From Macrostomum hystrix (taxonomy: Eukaryota; Platyhelminthes; Macrostomidae): a DNA stretch of 64,000 bases. Below, piece by piece: positions 1 to 11,631 of this stretch. The stretch's first letter is position 1. Every line of letters begins with the position of its first letter. Under the pieces are notes generated by a model. It did no database searches and was not told the origin of the DNA. It was given only the letters and a program-made list of their open reading frames with translations. The stretch covers positions 605,001 to 669,000 of the forward strand of contig CATNEN010000030.1 in NCBI GenBank assembly GCA_950097015.1, in the 5' to 3' direction. Both the position numbers and the translations under genes were made by a program.

Positions 1-375
1 ATTAGGTGACTTTTAAACTACTGTTAGTAGCTAATTGCTCACTTACATGTGAACTTTTTTTCAGTGCAATAATATTAAGTTGTCAAAGTTTTAAATGTAC
101 AGCAACAACAATTTGAAATCTATATTTCGAGACAGAGAAAGATATCCAGGTAATAATAACATGTACAAGAAACACGGCAACTGCTTTCAGGTGTCAAAAT
201 CCGAAATAAAAGTGTACTATTAAAGGTAAAAAGACACAACAGACAACATTTTTTCTTCAGGGACGGAAATCGAAAAGTTTTCGTAATTAAGGCGGTTCTT
301 GGGTGTAAAACTACTTACTATATTGCCTACTGTAAGTAGCAAACTAGCAACTATAAAACACAATACAACTCCAAT

Positions 376-930
376 TCAATTGGATGACTGCTCATCTTGT
401 CTTGCAGCCGAGAGTCGGTCCAGGAAGGCGGCGTTGGCGGCTCGCATCTCTTCGCGTCGGCGCTTTTCGCCGACGCGGCCAGTCGAAGCGGCGGCCGGCG
501 AAGCTGCAGTTGACTTGGATGCCGCAGGCGGAGCTCGACGATTCAGTGGAGCGACGATCGCGGTGGACGATGATCGAGTAGTTCGCGTTGGCGGAGCAAC
601 ACGCGCAGCAGACACAGCCGGGGAGCCAGTGGGCGGCGCTTGCGTCCGAGCCGGAACAGCGGGCGTCAGACGAACGCCACGACCTGGAAACGCGCCAGCG
701 GAAGTCAAGTTGCTGGGCCTGGACGGCTGAATCTGGCTGGGCGGTGGGGCTCTTTGTAGGCTGACAACGCTGCCTGAGCGTCCGGCGCCACGAGATGCCT
801 TGACGGCGAGTGAATGGGCGGAATTCTTTTCAAACTTATCAAAGCGGACATTAACAATTTTGCTAAAATAATTGTTGCTAAAAATAGAACTGGTAGGCTC
901 CCGGCGTGAGGTGGGCTCCGCATATTGGTT
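376..930 (-). CDS. Terminal exon of an unrecognised protein
   Basis: On the minus strand a continuous frame of 184 codons runs from a strong acceptor (pyrimidine run then AG at 932-931) to a stop at 378-376. The first third is mixed-composition protein (residues 1-50 include SSIFSNNYFSKIVNVRFDKF), the middle is low-complexity Ala/Pro/Ser/Thr/Arg, and the last 30 residues form a charged helix (EKRRREEMRAANAAFLDRL) before the stop. No methionine opens the frame, so it should be the 3' exon of a spliced gene; I could not find its upstream exon between here and the PIGM stop. A shorter alternative reading starts at an ATG at 851, 11 nt after another AG acceptor, and gives only 48 codons in a different frame. 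GC content is like the real exons nearby. I recognise no family. Confidence 0.45.
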   Translation of the reverse strand, partial: NQYAEPTSRREPTSSIFSNNYFSKIVNVRFDKFEKNSAHSLAVKASRGAGRSGSVVSLQRAPPPSQIQPSRPSNLTSAGAFPGRGVRLTPAVPARTQAPPTGSPAVSAARVAPPTRTTRSSSTAIVAPLNRRAPPAASKSTAASPAAASTGRVGEKRRREEMRAANAAFLDRLSAARQDEQSSN

Positions 931-1363
931 CTAAAAATAGATACGGCCTCAAAACTCCAAGATTGGACTGTCATATATATTCTGATTGGCTTAAAGCAAT
1001 AGTTACGGGACAAAACTTCGTTTTACATCTTTACTGTAGGAACCATTCTATTCGTTCGTTCAGTCCTTTAAATATAAAGTCAATGAAAGACTAAAAGAAA
1101 AATGATAAGATAGTTGTTTAAAATCGATTGCAACACAGAAAAGCAGTTTATGTTTTATATAATTGTTGAAAATATACTTGAAAATAAGCATAAAAGCACT
1201 TAACAAAGAAACAGTGTTACAAAATATTAGGCATAAGTCTGTTTTACAGCAAACATAACGTAAATTCCATAGGCATTCCGAATCTGAACTACGCTTCGAA
1301 TATTCCCTAGACACGAATGCATGGAAGCAGCAACGGCAGATAAGCATTGACACTGTAAAAAAC

Positions 1364-3333
1364 TCAATCTTGTCGCTGCTTGATCCCATCCGTTTTCAGC
1401 CCATGCCTATAAGTGCGAAACAGTTGCCAGGTGATCCACGCGTTGCCTAGCAACACCAGCACGCTAGCCAGCCAGACCAATTCAACAATTGGCCAGAGTC
1501 TGAACTCCAGCAGGTAGGCCAGGCCGAGCCACACGGCCTGGGGCAGCAGCCAAGCGACTGCGAGCTGCCAGAGCGGCAGCCGGAGTCCGGAGGCAGACAG
1601 GCGGCTGAGCAATAGCGGCAGGAACACAATGTACCAGAGGAAGTACTGCGAGGTGATCACCTGAGGATGTGCGAATTCGGCTCATCAATAAATTATTAGC
1701 GGCGGGATGAGACAGGGAGAAGAGACAGGGGAGAGACGAGACTTTCAAGAGATAAGACAGGAAGAGGTGAGACAGATGGATATGATGAGACGCGGAGAGA
1801 TGAAACAAGGGAGAGATATGAGTTAGGGGAGAGGTAAGATAGGGAGGGATGAGACAGGGAAGAGAGATGAGACGGGGGAGATGAGACACAGAGGAAAGAT
1901 TAATCAGAGGGGATGTGACAGGGGAGACATGACACAATGGAGAGACAAAACAGGGTAGAGATTAGACAGGGGGAGATGAGACATAGGAATGATTAAGCAA
2001 GGCAATGAATTTTCAGGAGGTTCGCTTGCTGTATCAGTCTGGAGTTAGCGCATGTGCTCATGTGTTATTCAGGGTCAGATTACTTGCCTTATTCAAGCTG
2101 ACAAAGGCGAATGTGACAAAGAACCAGCACGCGTCCTGGTGCGGCACAGTCCAGGCGAACAGCAGCACCGAGCCGGCCTGCAGGCTGAAGGCCAGTCCCG
2201 ACAGCAAGCCGAGCAGCCTTCGCCGATCGGCCGCAGCCAGCAGGCGCATCGGTAGAAAGTACACAGAAAAATTATGCTGCGGATCTAGCCGGCCAAAGTG
2301 GTACAGGTAGGCCTGCGAGATGAATTCGTTGCTATAGCAACCGTAGAATATAACAAGAGGTACGCCGAAACCTATGGTGGCACAGACGGCGAGGGTAAGT
2401 AGGCGGGCCAGGGCTTGCTTAGAACTGGCGGAAGTGCGCCACACGTGCAGGCAGATTGGAGGACCATAGATCACCGGGTAGAGCTTGACATGCACCTGTA
2501 CAACATGGAGGCGGCAGTCTGTTAAAACTCATCTGGCGACCAATCAGATTAACTAGCGTAAAAAACTAATTTCACTAAAAAACTTCTACTAAGGTTTACA
2601 ACACTCAAGAGCCTCACAATCCGAGCACCACAGACAGTCCCAGCTCCTCACCGACAGTCCCAGCTCATCACAGACAGTCCCAGCTCCTCACCGACAGTCC
2701 CAGCTCCTCACCGACAGTCCCAGCTCCTCACCGACAGTCCCAGCTCCTCACCGACAGTCCCAGCTCATCACAGACAGTCCCAGCTCCTCACCGACAGTCC
2801 CAGCTCATCACAGACAGTTTCAGCTTCTCACTGACAGTCCCAACTCCTCACCGACAGTCCCAGCTCCTCACCGACAGTCCCAGCGCCAGGCCGCAGGCAG
2901 CATAGCGACCATCCAGCAGGCATCGCAGGCAGGCCAGCACGCAGAGCAGGATGAGTGGCTCGGCGCTGCCTCGGCTGGATACACCCAGCACAATGGGATT
3001 CCAAAGCCAGGCGGCGGCATTGGGCCAGCCAGAAAGTCCAGCTAGAAGGCAGCCGCAGGCAATGTCAGCTGCGGCAAAAATGCACTTGCCAAAGCCACTG
3101 TGTATTAAATAGTTGCCGAGGGTGACAATGGCAATCAAAGGCGTGTAGCGATACTCAGATTCGCGATAAGGCGACTCACCATGCAGCATGTGAAGCGAGG
3201 CATTGTTAAACACAGCATAGTCTATGTCAGTGTACTTTACATCAAAGAGTGCATCATGGGCATAGCTGTAGGCAATGAGGGCTGCACGAATGGTGCAACA
3301 GATCACAAATTGGTGACACCAGAATAGATCCAT
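1364..3333 (-). CDS. PIGM: PIGM, GPI mannosyltransferase I (three exons)
   Basis: Catalytic subunit of the ER enzyme that adds the first mannose, from dolichol-phosphate mannose, to the GPI anchor precursor. Exons, all phase 0: 3333-2872, 2495-2088, 1660-1364; about 388 residues against about 420 in vertebrates. The luminal catalytic motif YTDIDY sits near residue 32, followed by the family blocks SPYRESEYRYTPL, WLWNPI, VSSRGSAEP (exon 1), VHVKLYPVIYGPP and the NFSVYFLP region (exon 2), and VITSQYFLWY in exon 3. Many hydrophobic segments fit a multi-pass ER protein. The start was chosen as the first ATG after an AG acceptor at 3367-3366. Intron 1 has a normal GT donor, but that donor is copied in a minisatellite; intron 2 appears to use a GC donor (AAG|GCAAGT at 2090-2082). 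No break was seen, so the gene is probably intact. Confidence 0.93.
1700..1992 (-). repeat. Degenerate CTCATCTC/CTGTCTCATCT repeat in PIGM intron 2
   Basis: A purine-rich (plus strand) stretch of loosely repeated GGGAGATGAGACAGG words. Read on the minus strand it gives CTGTCTCATCTCCC, the core of the long 16-bp array in the ASK gene, but units here are diverged and irregular in length. Confidence 0.7.
2613..2884 (-). repeat. 20-bp minisatellite carrying copies of the PIGM donor splice site
   Basis: About 13 tandem copies of CTCACCGACAGTCCCAGCTC. On the coding strand each unit reads GAGCTGGGACTGTCGGTGAG, which is the end of PIGM exon 1 (GGGACTGTCG) plus its donor (GTGAG). The first unit overlaps the real exon-intron junction at 2872/2871. 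Several units carry substitutions that weaken the donor (TCAGTGAG, TCTGTGAT). Confidence 0.9.
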
Positions 3334-3369
3334 GGCCACAATAGGATAATTTTGTTGGGTTAACACTGC

Positions 3370-4816
3370 AATCAGTCAGTTTTAGTTTATATATTTATTA
3401 TAATAAAAAGATGGAATAGCTTTTGAGACATAAAATTCTGAAATTATCCCCACAGCTCTAAGCCAATATTGCCCGGCTTGTAAGAATAATGTTCACCAGA
3501 AATTGACACTGCATACTATGCCAACATATTCTGAAACTATCACACTGTTCACATTTGCTGTAATCCCTACTATACTTACTATAGACATAGGGCCTATTTT
3601 TATCAAAACTAGCTATAGTAGCTATCAACATAAATATTTTCATTGATTTTTAGCTTATAGCTGTATTAAACAAAAATACTAAAATATTTTGGAATTAGAA
3701 ACAATTTCAAGTAGAACATAAATGTACTGCTGTGTAGAAGTTGGGATGGGCCATAACAGAATATTTTGGCACAGGAAACAGGATAGACTCAATACTAGAG
3801 CAGCAAAATGATTCTAGAAAGCAACTTTGCTAATAGCAAAGCTGGGTATTATCTACATAGCACCATAGGGATAAGCTCTGCCTCAAAGTAGGCCCTATAG
3901 TCATTTTTGCTTTCTACCAGTTACCAAACATAAAAAGACAGGCTAGAGGTTAATTGATATAGAAACTCTTCTAGAAGCAACATTTGAACCATTGCTATTA
4001 TTATTGGTTGAAAGTAATTATTATTTATAACATAATATAATATGTATTAACTTGTATATGTATGTTCTTCACAAAGAAGTAGTATAGAAATAAACAACAA
4101 TTAGGTAGATAAATTATGATAAAGAAACTTCACCCACTGTCTTGTAGTGGGTCATAAATAACAGATGACAGTGGGTCAACGGCCCATTTTATTTTGTAGA
4201 TTACCTATACCTAAAAAAACTATAGATAAAGTAGTTGGTGCAAGTTTGCTTTTCTTCACACTAGTGAACAAAACAGAACAAAGAACATCTTATATACTAA
4301 AAATGAAATGGTTGCTTGGTTGCTTGTAATTGATTTTCTCCCGAACGGCTCAACCGATTTTCACCATTTCTTCACCAAAATATGCCAAATATGGGCAGAA
4401 TTTTACACGTATTTTTAATAAGCTTAACTTCATTGTTAAGGGGATTAAATATTCGAAAAACTGTTTTAGATAGGATTTTTAATGCATTTCATCAGAGCCA
4501 GTTTTGTCAACGTGCATTCCACTGCCAATTTTAATGATTGCATCAGGGCCAGTTTTGTTAATAGTGAGTACACTGATAAGAATTTCACTGTGTCAAATGT
4601 ACATAGCTATGTCAACCCCACTGGCGAGACAGTCAGTGCGAATTTATAAATAGATTACATCACAGCTTTTCTCACCCGTGTGTGTGTGTGTGTTTGATTT
4701 GAATAGGTAAAATGTGCATAGCAGACTTCAATTCAACGATATATTGAGACATCTACTCCTTTCTTACTACAACATATAAATCATCAAATCTTTAACAAAA
4801 TTTCAATCGAGAAAAG
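3370..4816. other. AT-rich spacer with one repeat-like block
   Basis: No exon-like sequence was seen. At about 4285-4410 there is a block (AAATGAAATGGTTGCTTGGT, then GGCTCAACCGATTTTCACC) of a type I associate with dispersed transposon-derived repeats in marine invertebrates. I see no second copy in this window. Confidence 0.35.
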
Positions 4817-6012
4817 AGTCCAACAGTTTTTTAAATGTCCAACAGTTTTTTAAATGTCCTACAGTTTTCTACATGTGTTTACCAGTATTCTAAATGTGTT
4901 TACCAGTTTTATAAATGTTTTTACCAGTATTCTAAATGTTTTTAACCGTATTTCAAATGTGTTTACCAGTATTCTAAATGTGTTTACCAGTATTCTAAAT
5001 GTTTTTACCAGTATTCTAAATGTGTTTACCAGTATTCTAAATGTGTTTACCAGTATTCTAAATGTTTTTAACAGTTTTTAAATGTGTTTACCAGTATTCT
5101 GAATGTGTTTACCAGTATTCTAAATGTTTTTAACAGTTTTCTAAATGTGTTTATCAGTATACTAAATGTTTTTACCAGTATTCTAAATGTTTTTAACAGT
5201 ATTCTAAATGTGTTTACCAGTATTCTAAAAGTGTTTACCAGTATTCTAAATGTGTTTACCAGTTTTCTAAATGTGTTTACCAGTATTCTAAATGTGTTTA
5301 CCAGTATTCTAAATGTGTTTACCAGCATTCTAAATGTGTTTACCAGTATTCTAAAAGTGTTTATCAGTATTCTAACTGTTTTTACCAGTATTCTAAATGT
5401 TTTTAACAGTATTCTAAAAGTGTTTACCAGTTTTCTAAATGTTTTTACCAGTATTCTAATTGTTTTTAACAGTATTTCAAATGTGTTTACCAGTATTCTA
5501 AATGTGTTTACCAGTATTCTAAATGTTTTTACCAGTATTCTAAATGTGTTTACCAGTATTCTAAATGTGTTTACCAGTATTCTAAATGTTTTTAACAGTT
5601 TTTTAAATGTGTTTACCAGTATTCTAAATGTGTTTACCAGTATTCTAAAAGTGTTTACCAGTTTTCTAAATGTTTTTACCAGTATGCTAAATGTTTTTAA
5701 CCGTATTTTAAATGTGTTTACCAGTATTCTAAATGTGTTTACCAGTATTCTAAATGTTTTTACCAGTATTCTAAATGTGTTTACCAGTATTCTAAATGTG
5801 TTTACCAGTATTCTAAATGTTTTTAACAGTTTTTTAAATGTGTTTACCAGTATTCTAAATGTGTTTACCAGTATTCTGAATGTGTTTACCAGTATTCTAA
5901 ATGTTTTTAACAGTTTTCTAAATGTGTTTACCAGTATTCTAAAAGTGTTTACCAGTTTTCTAAATGTGTTTACCAGTATTCTAAATGTGTTTACCAGTTT
6001 TCTAAATGTTGA
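4817..6012. repeat. 21-bp minisatellite, about 56 units
   Basis: Tandem units with the core CCAGTATTCTAAATGTGTTT, varied at CCAGTTTTCT, TTAACAG and AAAAGTG. The period is a multiple of three and the unit lacks stops in two strands and frames, so long spurious open frames run through it. It ends abruptly at the junction with the next array. Confidence 0.95.
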
Positions 6013-6440
6013 TTCTAAATGGGGGGAATTACTGCTCTGCTGCTGGGGGGATTACTGCTCTGCTGCTGGGGGGAATTACTGCTCTGCTGCTGGGGGGGGG
6101 AATTACTGCTCTGCTGCTGGGGGGGGGGGAATTACTGCTCTGCTGCTGGGGGGGGATTACTGCTCTGCTGCTGGGGGAGAATTACTGCTTTGCTGCTGGG
6201 GGGGGGATTACTGCTTTGCTGCTGGGGAGGAATTACTGCTCTGCTGCTGGGGGGAATTACTGCTTTGCTGCTGGGGGGGAATTACTGCTTTGCTGCTGGG
6301 GGGGGAATTACTGCTCTGCTGCTGGGGGGGGAATTACTGCTCTGCTGCTGGGGGGGGGGAATTACTGCTCTGCTGCTGGGGGGAATTACCGCTTTGCTGC
6401 TGGGGGGGGAATTACTTCTCTGCAGCTGGGGAGACACTGG
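6013..6440. repeat. G-tract minisatellite with variable G runs
   Basis: About 17 units built from AATTACTGCTCTGCTGCT plus a run of 4-9 G. Unit length varies almost only through the G run. Regularly spaced long G runs on the plus strand make G-quadruplex formation plausible. Confidence 0.95.
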
Positions 6441-9400
6441 TTTTTTACTGCTGAGGGAATAGTTTTCACATGTACTTAAGTAGCATTAAGCTGAGTTGTA
6501 TCAAACGTAAGTTACTTGTGTAATTTTGCCCCGATGGGGCTCTTGGTGTACAGACTGAATGTCTCAGACAGACTATTTTTGTATTTAGTGAGAATTCAAA
6601 TTTTCGTTGAATCGCAATCACATACGAGTGTATATTTGCAATCAGGGAAATTAATACTGACAACATGAGTTTTCATTTTTGTTTGCTTTCAGGTTTATTT
6701 TGTCCTTCTGCATTACACAATATTTTTGTTTGAACAGTAGTGCCCCCCAAAGGGGGGCTTAGTGTGCTAGTTTATACTATTGATTATAGTAGGCCTACCT
6801 GGCCTAGGTAATTAAAACTAGAATAAACTAAATTTGTGATAGAAAATCGAACATAAATAAAGACTAAATGACTAAGTTCTGAAAAATTTCTCACAACTAT
6901 ACTTAAATAGATAAGATAGGGCTGAGTATTAGCTGATTGCCTGATTTAGTGATAAATTAGTATGGACAAACTGAATTCCCTGGCCTAATTTTGTTCATTC
7001 ACAGCTAGACCATTATTCTAGTGGCAGACATACATTATGGCATATGGGATAATAATAGTGCACCATGAAGTGTGAAAGTAAAAAAGTAAGAATCTAAATC
7101 ATATGACAGCTCAACATACAATGTACATAGTACTTTAGTGCATTGACGCATGACTGAATTTCTTGGAAAGCGCAAATTAAATTTTTAGGGCATCTGGTGA
7201 AACTTGTCGGTATAATTTCGCATACAAGCAATTATTGTCAAATTTATATTAAAAAATAAAATTTGAATAACAAAAATAAAAGATGGTGACTGGCCAACTA
7301 ATTAATATATTTCGAGCTAAAGGGCCTTGATACATCATCCAATGAACAAATCTAGTTCTTCGAATACCAATGTTATTTGAGGTTCAAATGTTGTTCTTGT
7401 GATTAATTCTCAAAATGTCAATTCATTAGGTGCTTCTATGTCGTTTAAGGCTAATGCTGTTTTATCTTGCATAACTTGACAGTTTTATAAATAACTTTAT
7501 AGATAGATAGACTGTGTCTTAACTTATCAGAAACTTATTTGCTTATTGTTAATACGAAATTTAGAGTAATTAGCCAACGTCTTTGACCGTAGAAATGTAA
7601 CGTGGCTTAACAAAGTATGATATATCTAAAGTAATTTATTTAGCCTAAGAGAAACCTAAAATAAAATATTTGTTTAAAATCAAATTACATATCTAATTGA
7701 CCAAGTATTTTTATCTCATGAACCGTAATATTAAAGTGTCACATTTGTGGACCTTTTAATTTGTATTTTTTCTTTAGTAATAGGTTCAGTCAGAGTGATC
7801 CAAATTTTATGCAAGTAAGACATACTGTTTTTAACTAGATTAGGGGGGCCTATACTTGTTTTTGCTTATTCTGCTAGTGCCTCATGTTCCTGTACTGTTT
7901 TTTATCTGTAAACTATACGCACTACCTGACCTATGTCTAGTTTTTTATAAAAGAATATTAGAATAGGCCTATGTAACAAATTATTGATAAGAATATGAAA
8001 AATTAATTTATGATATTTAGATACTTTAGAAGACAAATTTTGTGTCTTGAATTTATCATGTCACTTGAAATACAATTTTTGTACTAAATGGCTAAATGTT
8101 CTTAAAACGTTAGCGACATTTTACTGCACTGTTTATAACATGTTAAAAACTGCACTGTTTAACAAACCTTATTATGCGATAGACTATGTGGAATTTATCG
8201 CACTGTTTAAATAACCACATTTCAGGCTTGGACTATGCGGTAGAGGGTCCCAGGTCATTTCGGTGACAAGACATTTCGGTGACAGTCATTTCGGTGACAA
8301 CTCAAGTCGTTTCGGTGACAGAATTGGTCAGTTTAATGACAACTATTCTTGCACCTGAATATGCTTAGAAAACAGCCTTCCATGTGAACTAATCATTATT
8401 ATTCATCATTATTTAATAATACTTAATAGGTGTGCGTAGTTCACATGGAAGGCTGTTTTCTACGCACATGGAACTGGAAGGCTGTTTCCAAAGCATATTC
8501 AGGTGCAAGAATAGTTGTCACCGAACTGACCCATTTTGTCACCGAAACGATGTCACCGAAATGTCTTGTCACCGAAATGACCTGGGACCCGGTAGACTAT
8601 GCGGAATTTACCGCACAGTGAAGTTAGCGGTTTTTACCACACTGTTTATAACATGTTAAAAAACTGCTAACTTCACATTGCGGTAAATTCCGCATAGTCC
8701 AAGCCTGAAATGAGGTTATTTAAACAGTGCGGTAAATTCCACATAGTCTACTGCATAATAAGGTTTGTTAAACAGTGCGGTTTTTAACATGTTATAAACA
8801 GTGCGGTAAAAACCACTAACTTCACCACAGGGTAGGGCCTAATCTGTTGCCATTACTATGCAGTAAAGTTAGCAGTTTTTACTGCATAGTAAAATTTCGC
8901 TAACGTGTTCTTAAAAATTTGGACAATATAAACAATATAAATATCAAAATCAAATGACATAAGTCATGAGAAAAATAGTAAATATCATATAATGGGCACC
9001 AATTTTATATGCTTTTAGAAAAATAGAAAAGACAAGCTAGGCCCTAAAGTAAAGATGCATTGGCCATACTGGCTTCTAAATCTAATTATCTAATTGTAAG
9101 TGGCCCAAACATAATAGCCAAATGGGCTATGTAAATTAGATTACCTCTAGATTGGTGGATAGATTAGATAGTTTGTGTTGAGTTTTTAGTAGCCTTAACT
9201 TTGATAGCATAGTGTTGACCAACTCAAACTAGTGTTTAGCTGATATGAGAAAATCAAATTATACATTAACCTAACCAAAGACATTGCAATTCTAGAATAC
9301 CTATCTCAATCTTTAGAAGCTTATTGGCCCTATTCAGACCAGCATGCGCCAAACTAGTTTTGACCATACCAGAATTAATATTAGTAATAAATTGCAAGAA

Positions 9401-10032
9401 GGCTGTAGACACTAGGGTATTGGTGAAAGTAGACCCGTAGCTAGCTAGGGGCAATTTAGCCAATTCTGTTGACTCCTTATCATACATGCACATAGATATA
9501 CTATATGTAGGCCTATACTCACACATATGTTTATCTGTTCCATGACTTTCACTGTGTCTTGGAACTTGGCCCTCATGGGAGATATTGCATGATATGCCAT
9601 CAAGACTTTACTCTGCTACAATAGCTATCTAGGCCTAGTTTTATACTTTATTATTTATGCATTGATTAATCTAAATATTTATATACATATATATATATAT
9701 ATATGCCAAATAACACATTGTTCCAGTAGATTTAGGACATAAGCAGCAAAATTGAACCTTCCAACCTTAACACTGAGAGTAGGCTGTAGTGTTACATGTT
9801 AGGCCTCATTTACAACCTGAGTCTGCTACCCTCCAGAGGAATCGTTGTTAAGTTTGCTCCAGCTCCATGCTCTAGCCAGAGGCTCTTGCACCATATTTTA
9901 TGAAGGCGATTTACTTTGATTATAGGTATCAAACTTTGGTTGCAAAAGGCTGCCTACCCCCTAGAGTAAGACTATTTTCGTAGTATAATTTAAGTCTTAA
10001 GACAGGTCTCAATTTTCATTGCTTTTAAACAG
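6441..10032. other. AT-rich intergenic region
   Basis: I see no coding exon. It contains the nested inverted repeat described separately and a short (AT)n microsatellite near 9680-9704. Confidence 0.6.
8105..8905. mobile_element. Nested foldback (inverted-repeat) element
   Basis: Outer arms near 8118-8241 and 8690-8813 are close reverse complements (for example TTATAACATGTTAAAAACTG and ACTATGCGG words). Inside them a second inverted repeat has, in each arm, four copies of a TTTCGGTGACA word (8250-8322 and, inverted, 8517-8580), then a third pair carrying GGAAGGCTGTTTTC near 8355-8385 and 8443-8490. No coding capacity was seen. It resembles a non-autonomous foldback or MITE-type DNA element; target duplication was not identified. 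Confidence 0.75.
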
Positions 10033-10097
10033 CAGACTTGAGAAATTATTTTCACACCTATTTATGGCTCATTACAACTCATTACAGTCCCAGAGTC

Positions 10098-10865
10098 ATG
10101 TTACTGACAGCGTCTGGTGCGCCTGGCTGCTTGCTTCGCAGCTTTCAATGTCGCCTGCCCCAGCTGGCAGCTCTGTCACGTCGCCTGCTGTTCATCCAGA
10201 CTGAGGACACGCCCAATCCAAACAGTGTCAAGCTGCTACCTGGCAAGCAGGTGCTGCCGCCGGGCTCAACTCGCGACTTTCCCAGTCGATCCGCCGCAAA
10301 AGCGTCGCCGCTGGCCAGACGGCTGTTTCGCGTGCCCGGCGTCTCCGGCGTCTTCCTTGGCCCGGAATTCGTCACGGTTACGAAGGCCGACTCAGCCGAT
10401 TGGAAAGTCATCAAAGCAGAAGCATTTGCCGCTATTATGGACTTCTATGCCAGCGGACAGCCGGTCCTTGTCGCCGAATCCGAGGCATCTAGTCAGGACA
10501 ATCCGGCCGGCCAGGCGGAGCCGGTGTCGCCTGAGGACGCCGAGACTGTGGCGATGATCAAGGAACTGCTGGACACGCGCATTCGTCCGACTGTCCAGGA
10601 GGACGGTGGCGATATAATCTTTCGCGGCTATAAGCGCGGCGTTGTCCGGTTGAAGCTGCAGGGCGCCTGCACCTCGTGCCCCAGTAGCACCGTCACGCTG
10701 AAGATGGGCGTCCAGAATATGCTGCAGTTCTACGTGCCCGAAGTGGAAGCCGTCGAGTCCGTCGACGATGAAGATGAACTGGAGCGAATGGGGCGAGAGG
10801 AGTTTGAAAAGCTGGAGAGTCAGCTCGAGTCGTCCGCCCCTTCCGGGGGCGCGAGGCCACCCTGA
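10098..10865 (+). CDS. NFU1: NFU1, mitochondrial iron-sulfur cluster scaffold
   Basis: NFU1 passes [4Fe-4S] clusters to mitochondrial proteins such as lipoate synthase and respiratory complexes. The protein is 255 residues when started at the ATG at 10098; a longer frame begins upstream without a good start. Residues 1-30 are Arg-rich and lack acidic residues, fitting a mitochondrial presequence. The Nfu N-terminal domain starts at [16 protein letters not shown], and the C-terminal NifU-like domain contains VQEDGGDI and the cluster-binding CTSC within [16 protein letters not shown]. The tail is acidic then Pro/Gly/Ser-rich. The coding region has no intron, unlike many animal NFU1 genes. An AG acceptor lies at 10031-10032, 65 nt before the start. 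A 31-bp minisatellite follows the stop within the probable 3' UTR. Confidence 0.95.
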   Translation: MLLTASGAPGCLLRSFQCRLPQLAALSRRLLFIQTEDTPNPNSVKLLPGKQVLPPGSTRDFPSRSAAKASPLARRLFRVPGVSGVFLGPEFVTVTKADSADWKVIKAEAFAAIMDFYASGQPVLVAESEASSQDNPAGQAEPVSPEDAETVAMIKELLDTRIRPTVQEDGGDIIFRGYKRGVVRLKLQGACTSCPSSTVTLKMGVQNMLQFYVPEVEAVESVDDEDELERMGREEFEKLESQLESSAPSGGARPP

Positions 10866-10959
10866 GCCCAAGCAGTGACAAAAATTTGTTTTTGGGAAGA
10901 AATTCCCAGATCTTGAGTTAAGGTTTTCTGTGGTTAATGTCGATTTCTTGAATCTTGAT

Positions 10960-11250
10960 TTCTGACTCAACTGTACAATTGGGTTGGATTTCTGATGTAA
11001 CTGAAGGAATTGGGTGAGATTTCTGATGTGACTGAAGGAATTGGGTGGGATTTCTGATGTGACTGAAGGAATTGGGTGGGATTTCTGATGTGACTGAAGG
11101 AATTGGGTGGGATTTCTGATGCGACTGAAGGAATTGGGTGGGATTTCTGATGTGACTGAAGGAATTGGGTGGGATTTCTGATGCGACTGAAGGAATTGGG
11201 TGGGATTTCTGATGTGACGGACGGAATGGGGTAGAATTTCTGATAACTGC
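10960..11250. repeat. 31-bp minisatellite downstream of NFU1
   Basis: About nine units with the core GAAGGAATTGGGTGGGATTT, ending TCTGATGTGACT. The terminal units are diverged. It lies between the NFU1 stop and the first AATAAA, so it is probably transcribed in the 3' UTR. Confidence 0.95.
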
Positions 11251-11488
11251 TGTTTTTTCAGATCCAACTTAGTTAAATTCTGTCGCTGCTTTCCTTCTGA
11301 TGGCTTAGTTTCGAATTCCCACTATTGTTTTCACTTCTCGAGTTAAGTATTTTTTAGAGAGGAAAATTTTAGTATACTTATGAGTCCTTTGTTCGTGCAG
11401 TGTTGCCCGCTTCATCTGTACCATAAGCTTCGATTATTGTACTACTTAATTATTAAGTATTTCATCTTTCCTTCCCTATTGTGTTAAA

Positions 11489-11494
11489 AATAAA
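11489..11494 (+). promoter_or_regulatory. Candidate polyadenylation signal for NFU1
   Basis: AATAAA, the first such hexamer after the NFU1 stop, about 620 bp downstream and before the next gene. Confidence 0.4.
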
Positions 11495-11631
11495 AACGCA
11501 TCATTGTCATTTACGCAGACATTGTTTACATAAAAAATTATCAATGATTTTTCTACGTATAACTGACTTATGTTGGGAACATGCATAGAGTTGATTAAAA
11601 AATCACTTGCTTCTTCAGAGAAGACAAAGGA

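Noticed and set aside
4854-6479. Long open frames on both strands (NVFTSIL-type and ITALLLGG-type repeats)
   Set aside because: Produced by the 21-bp array and the G-run array; no start context, splice sites or conserved composition.
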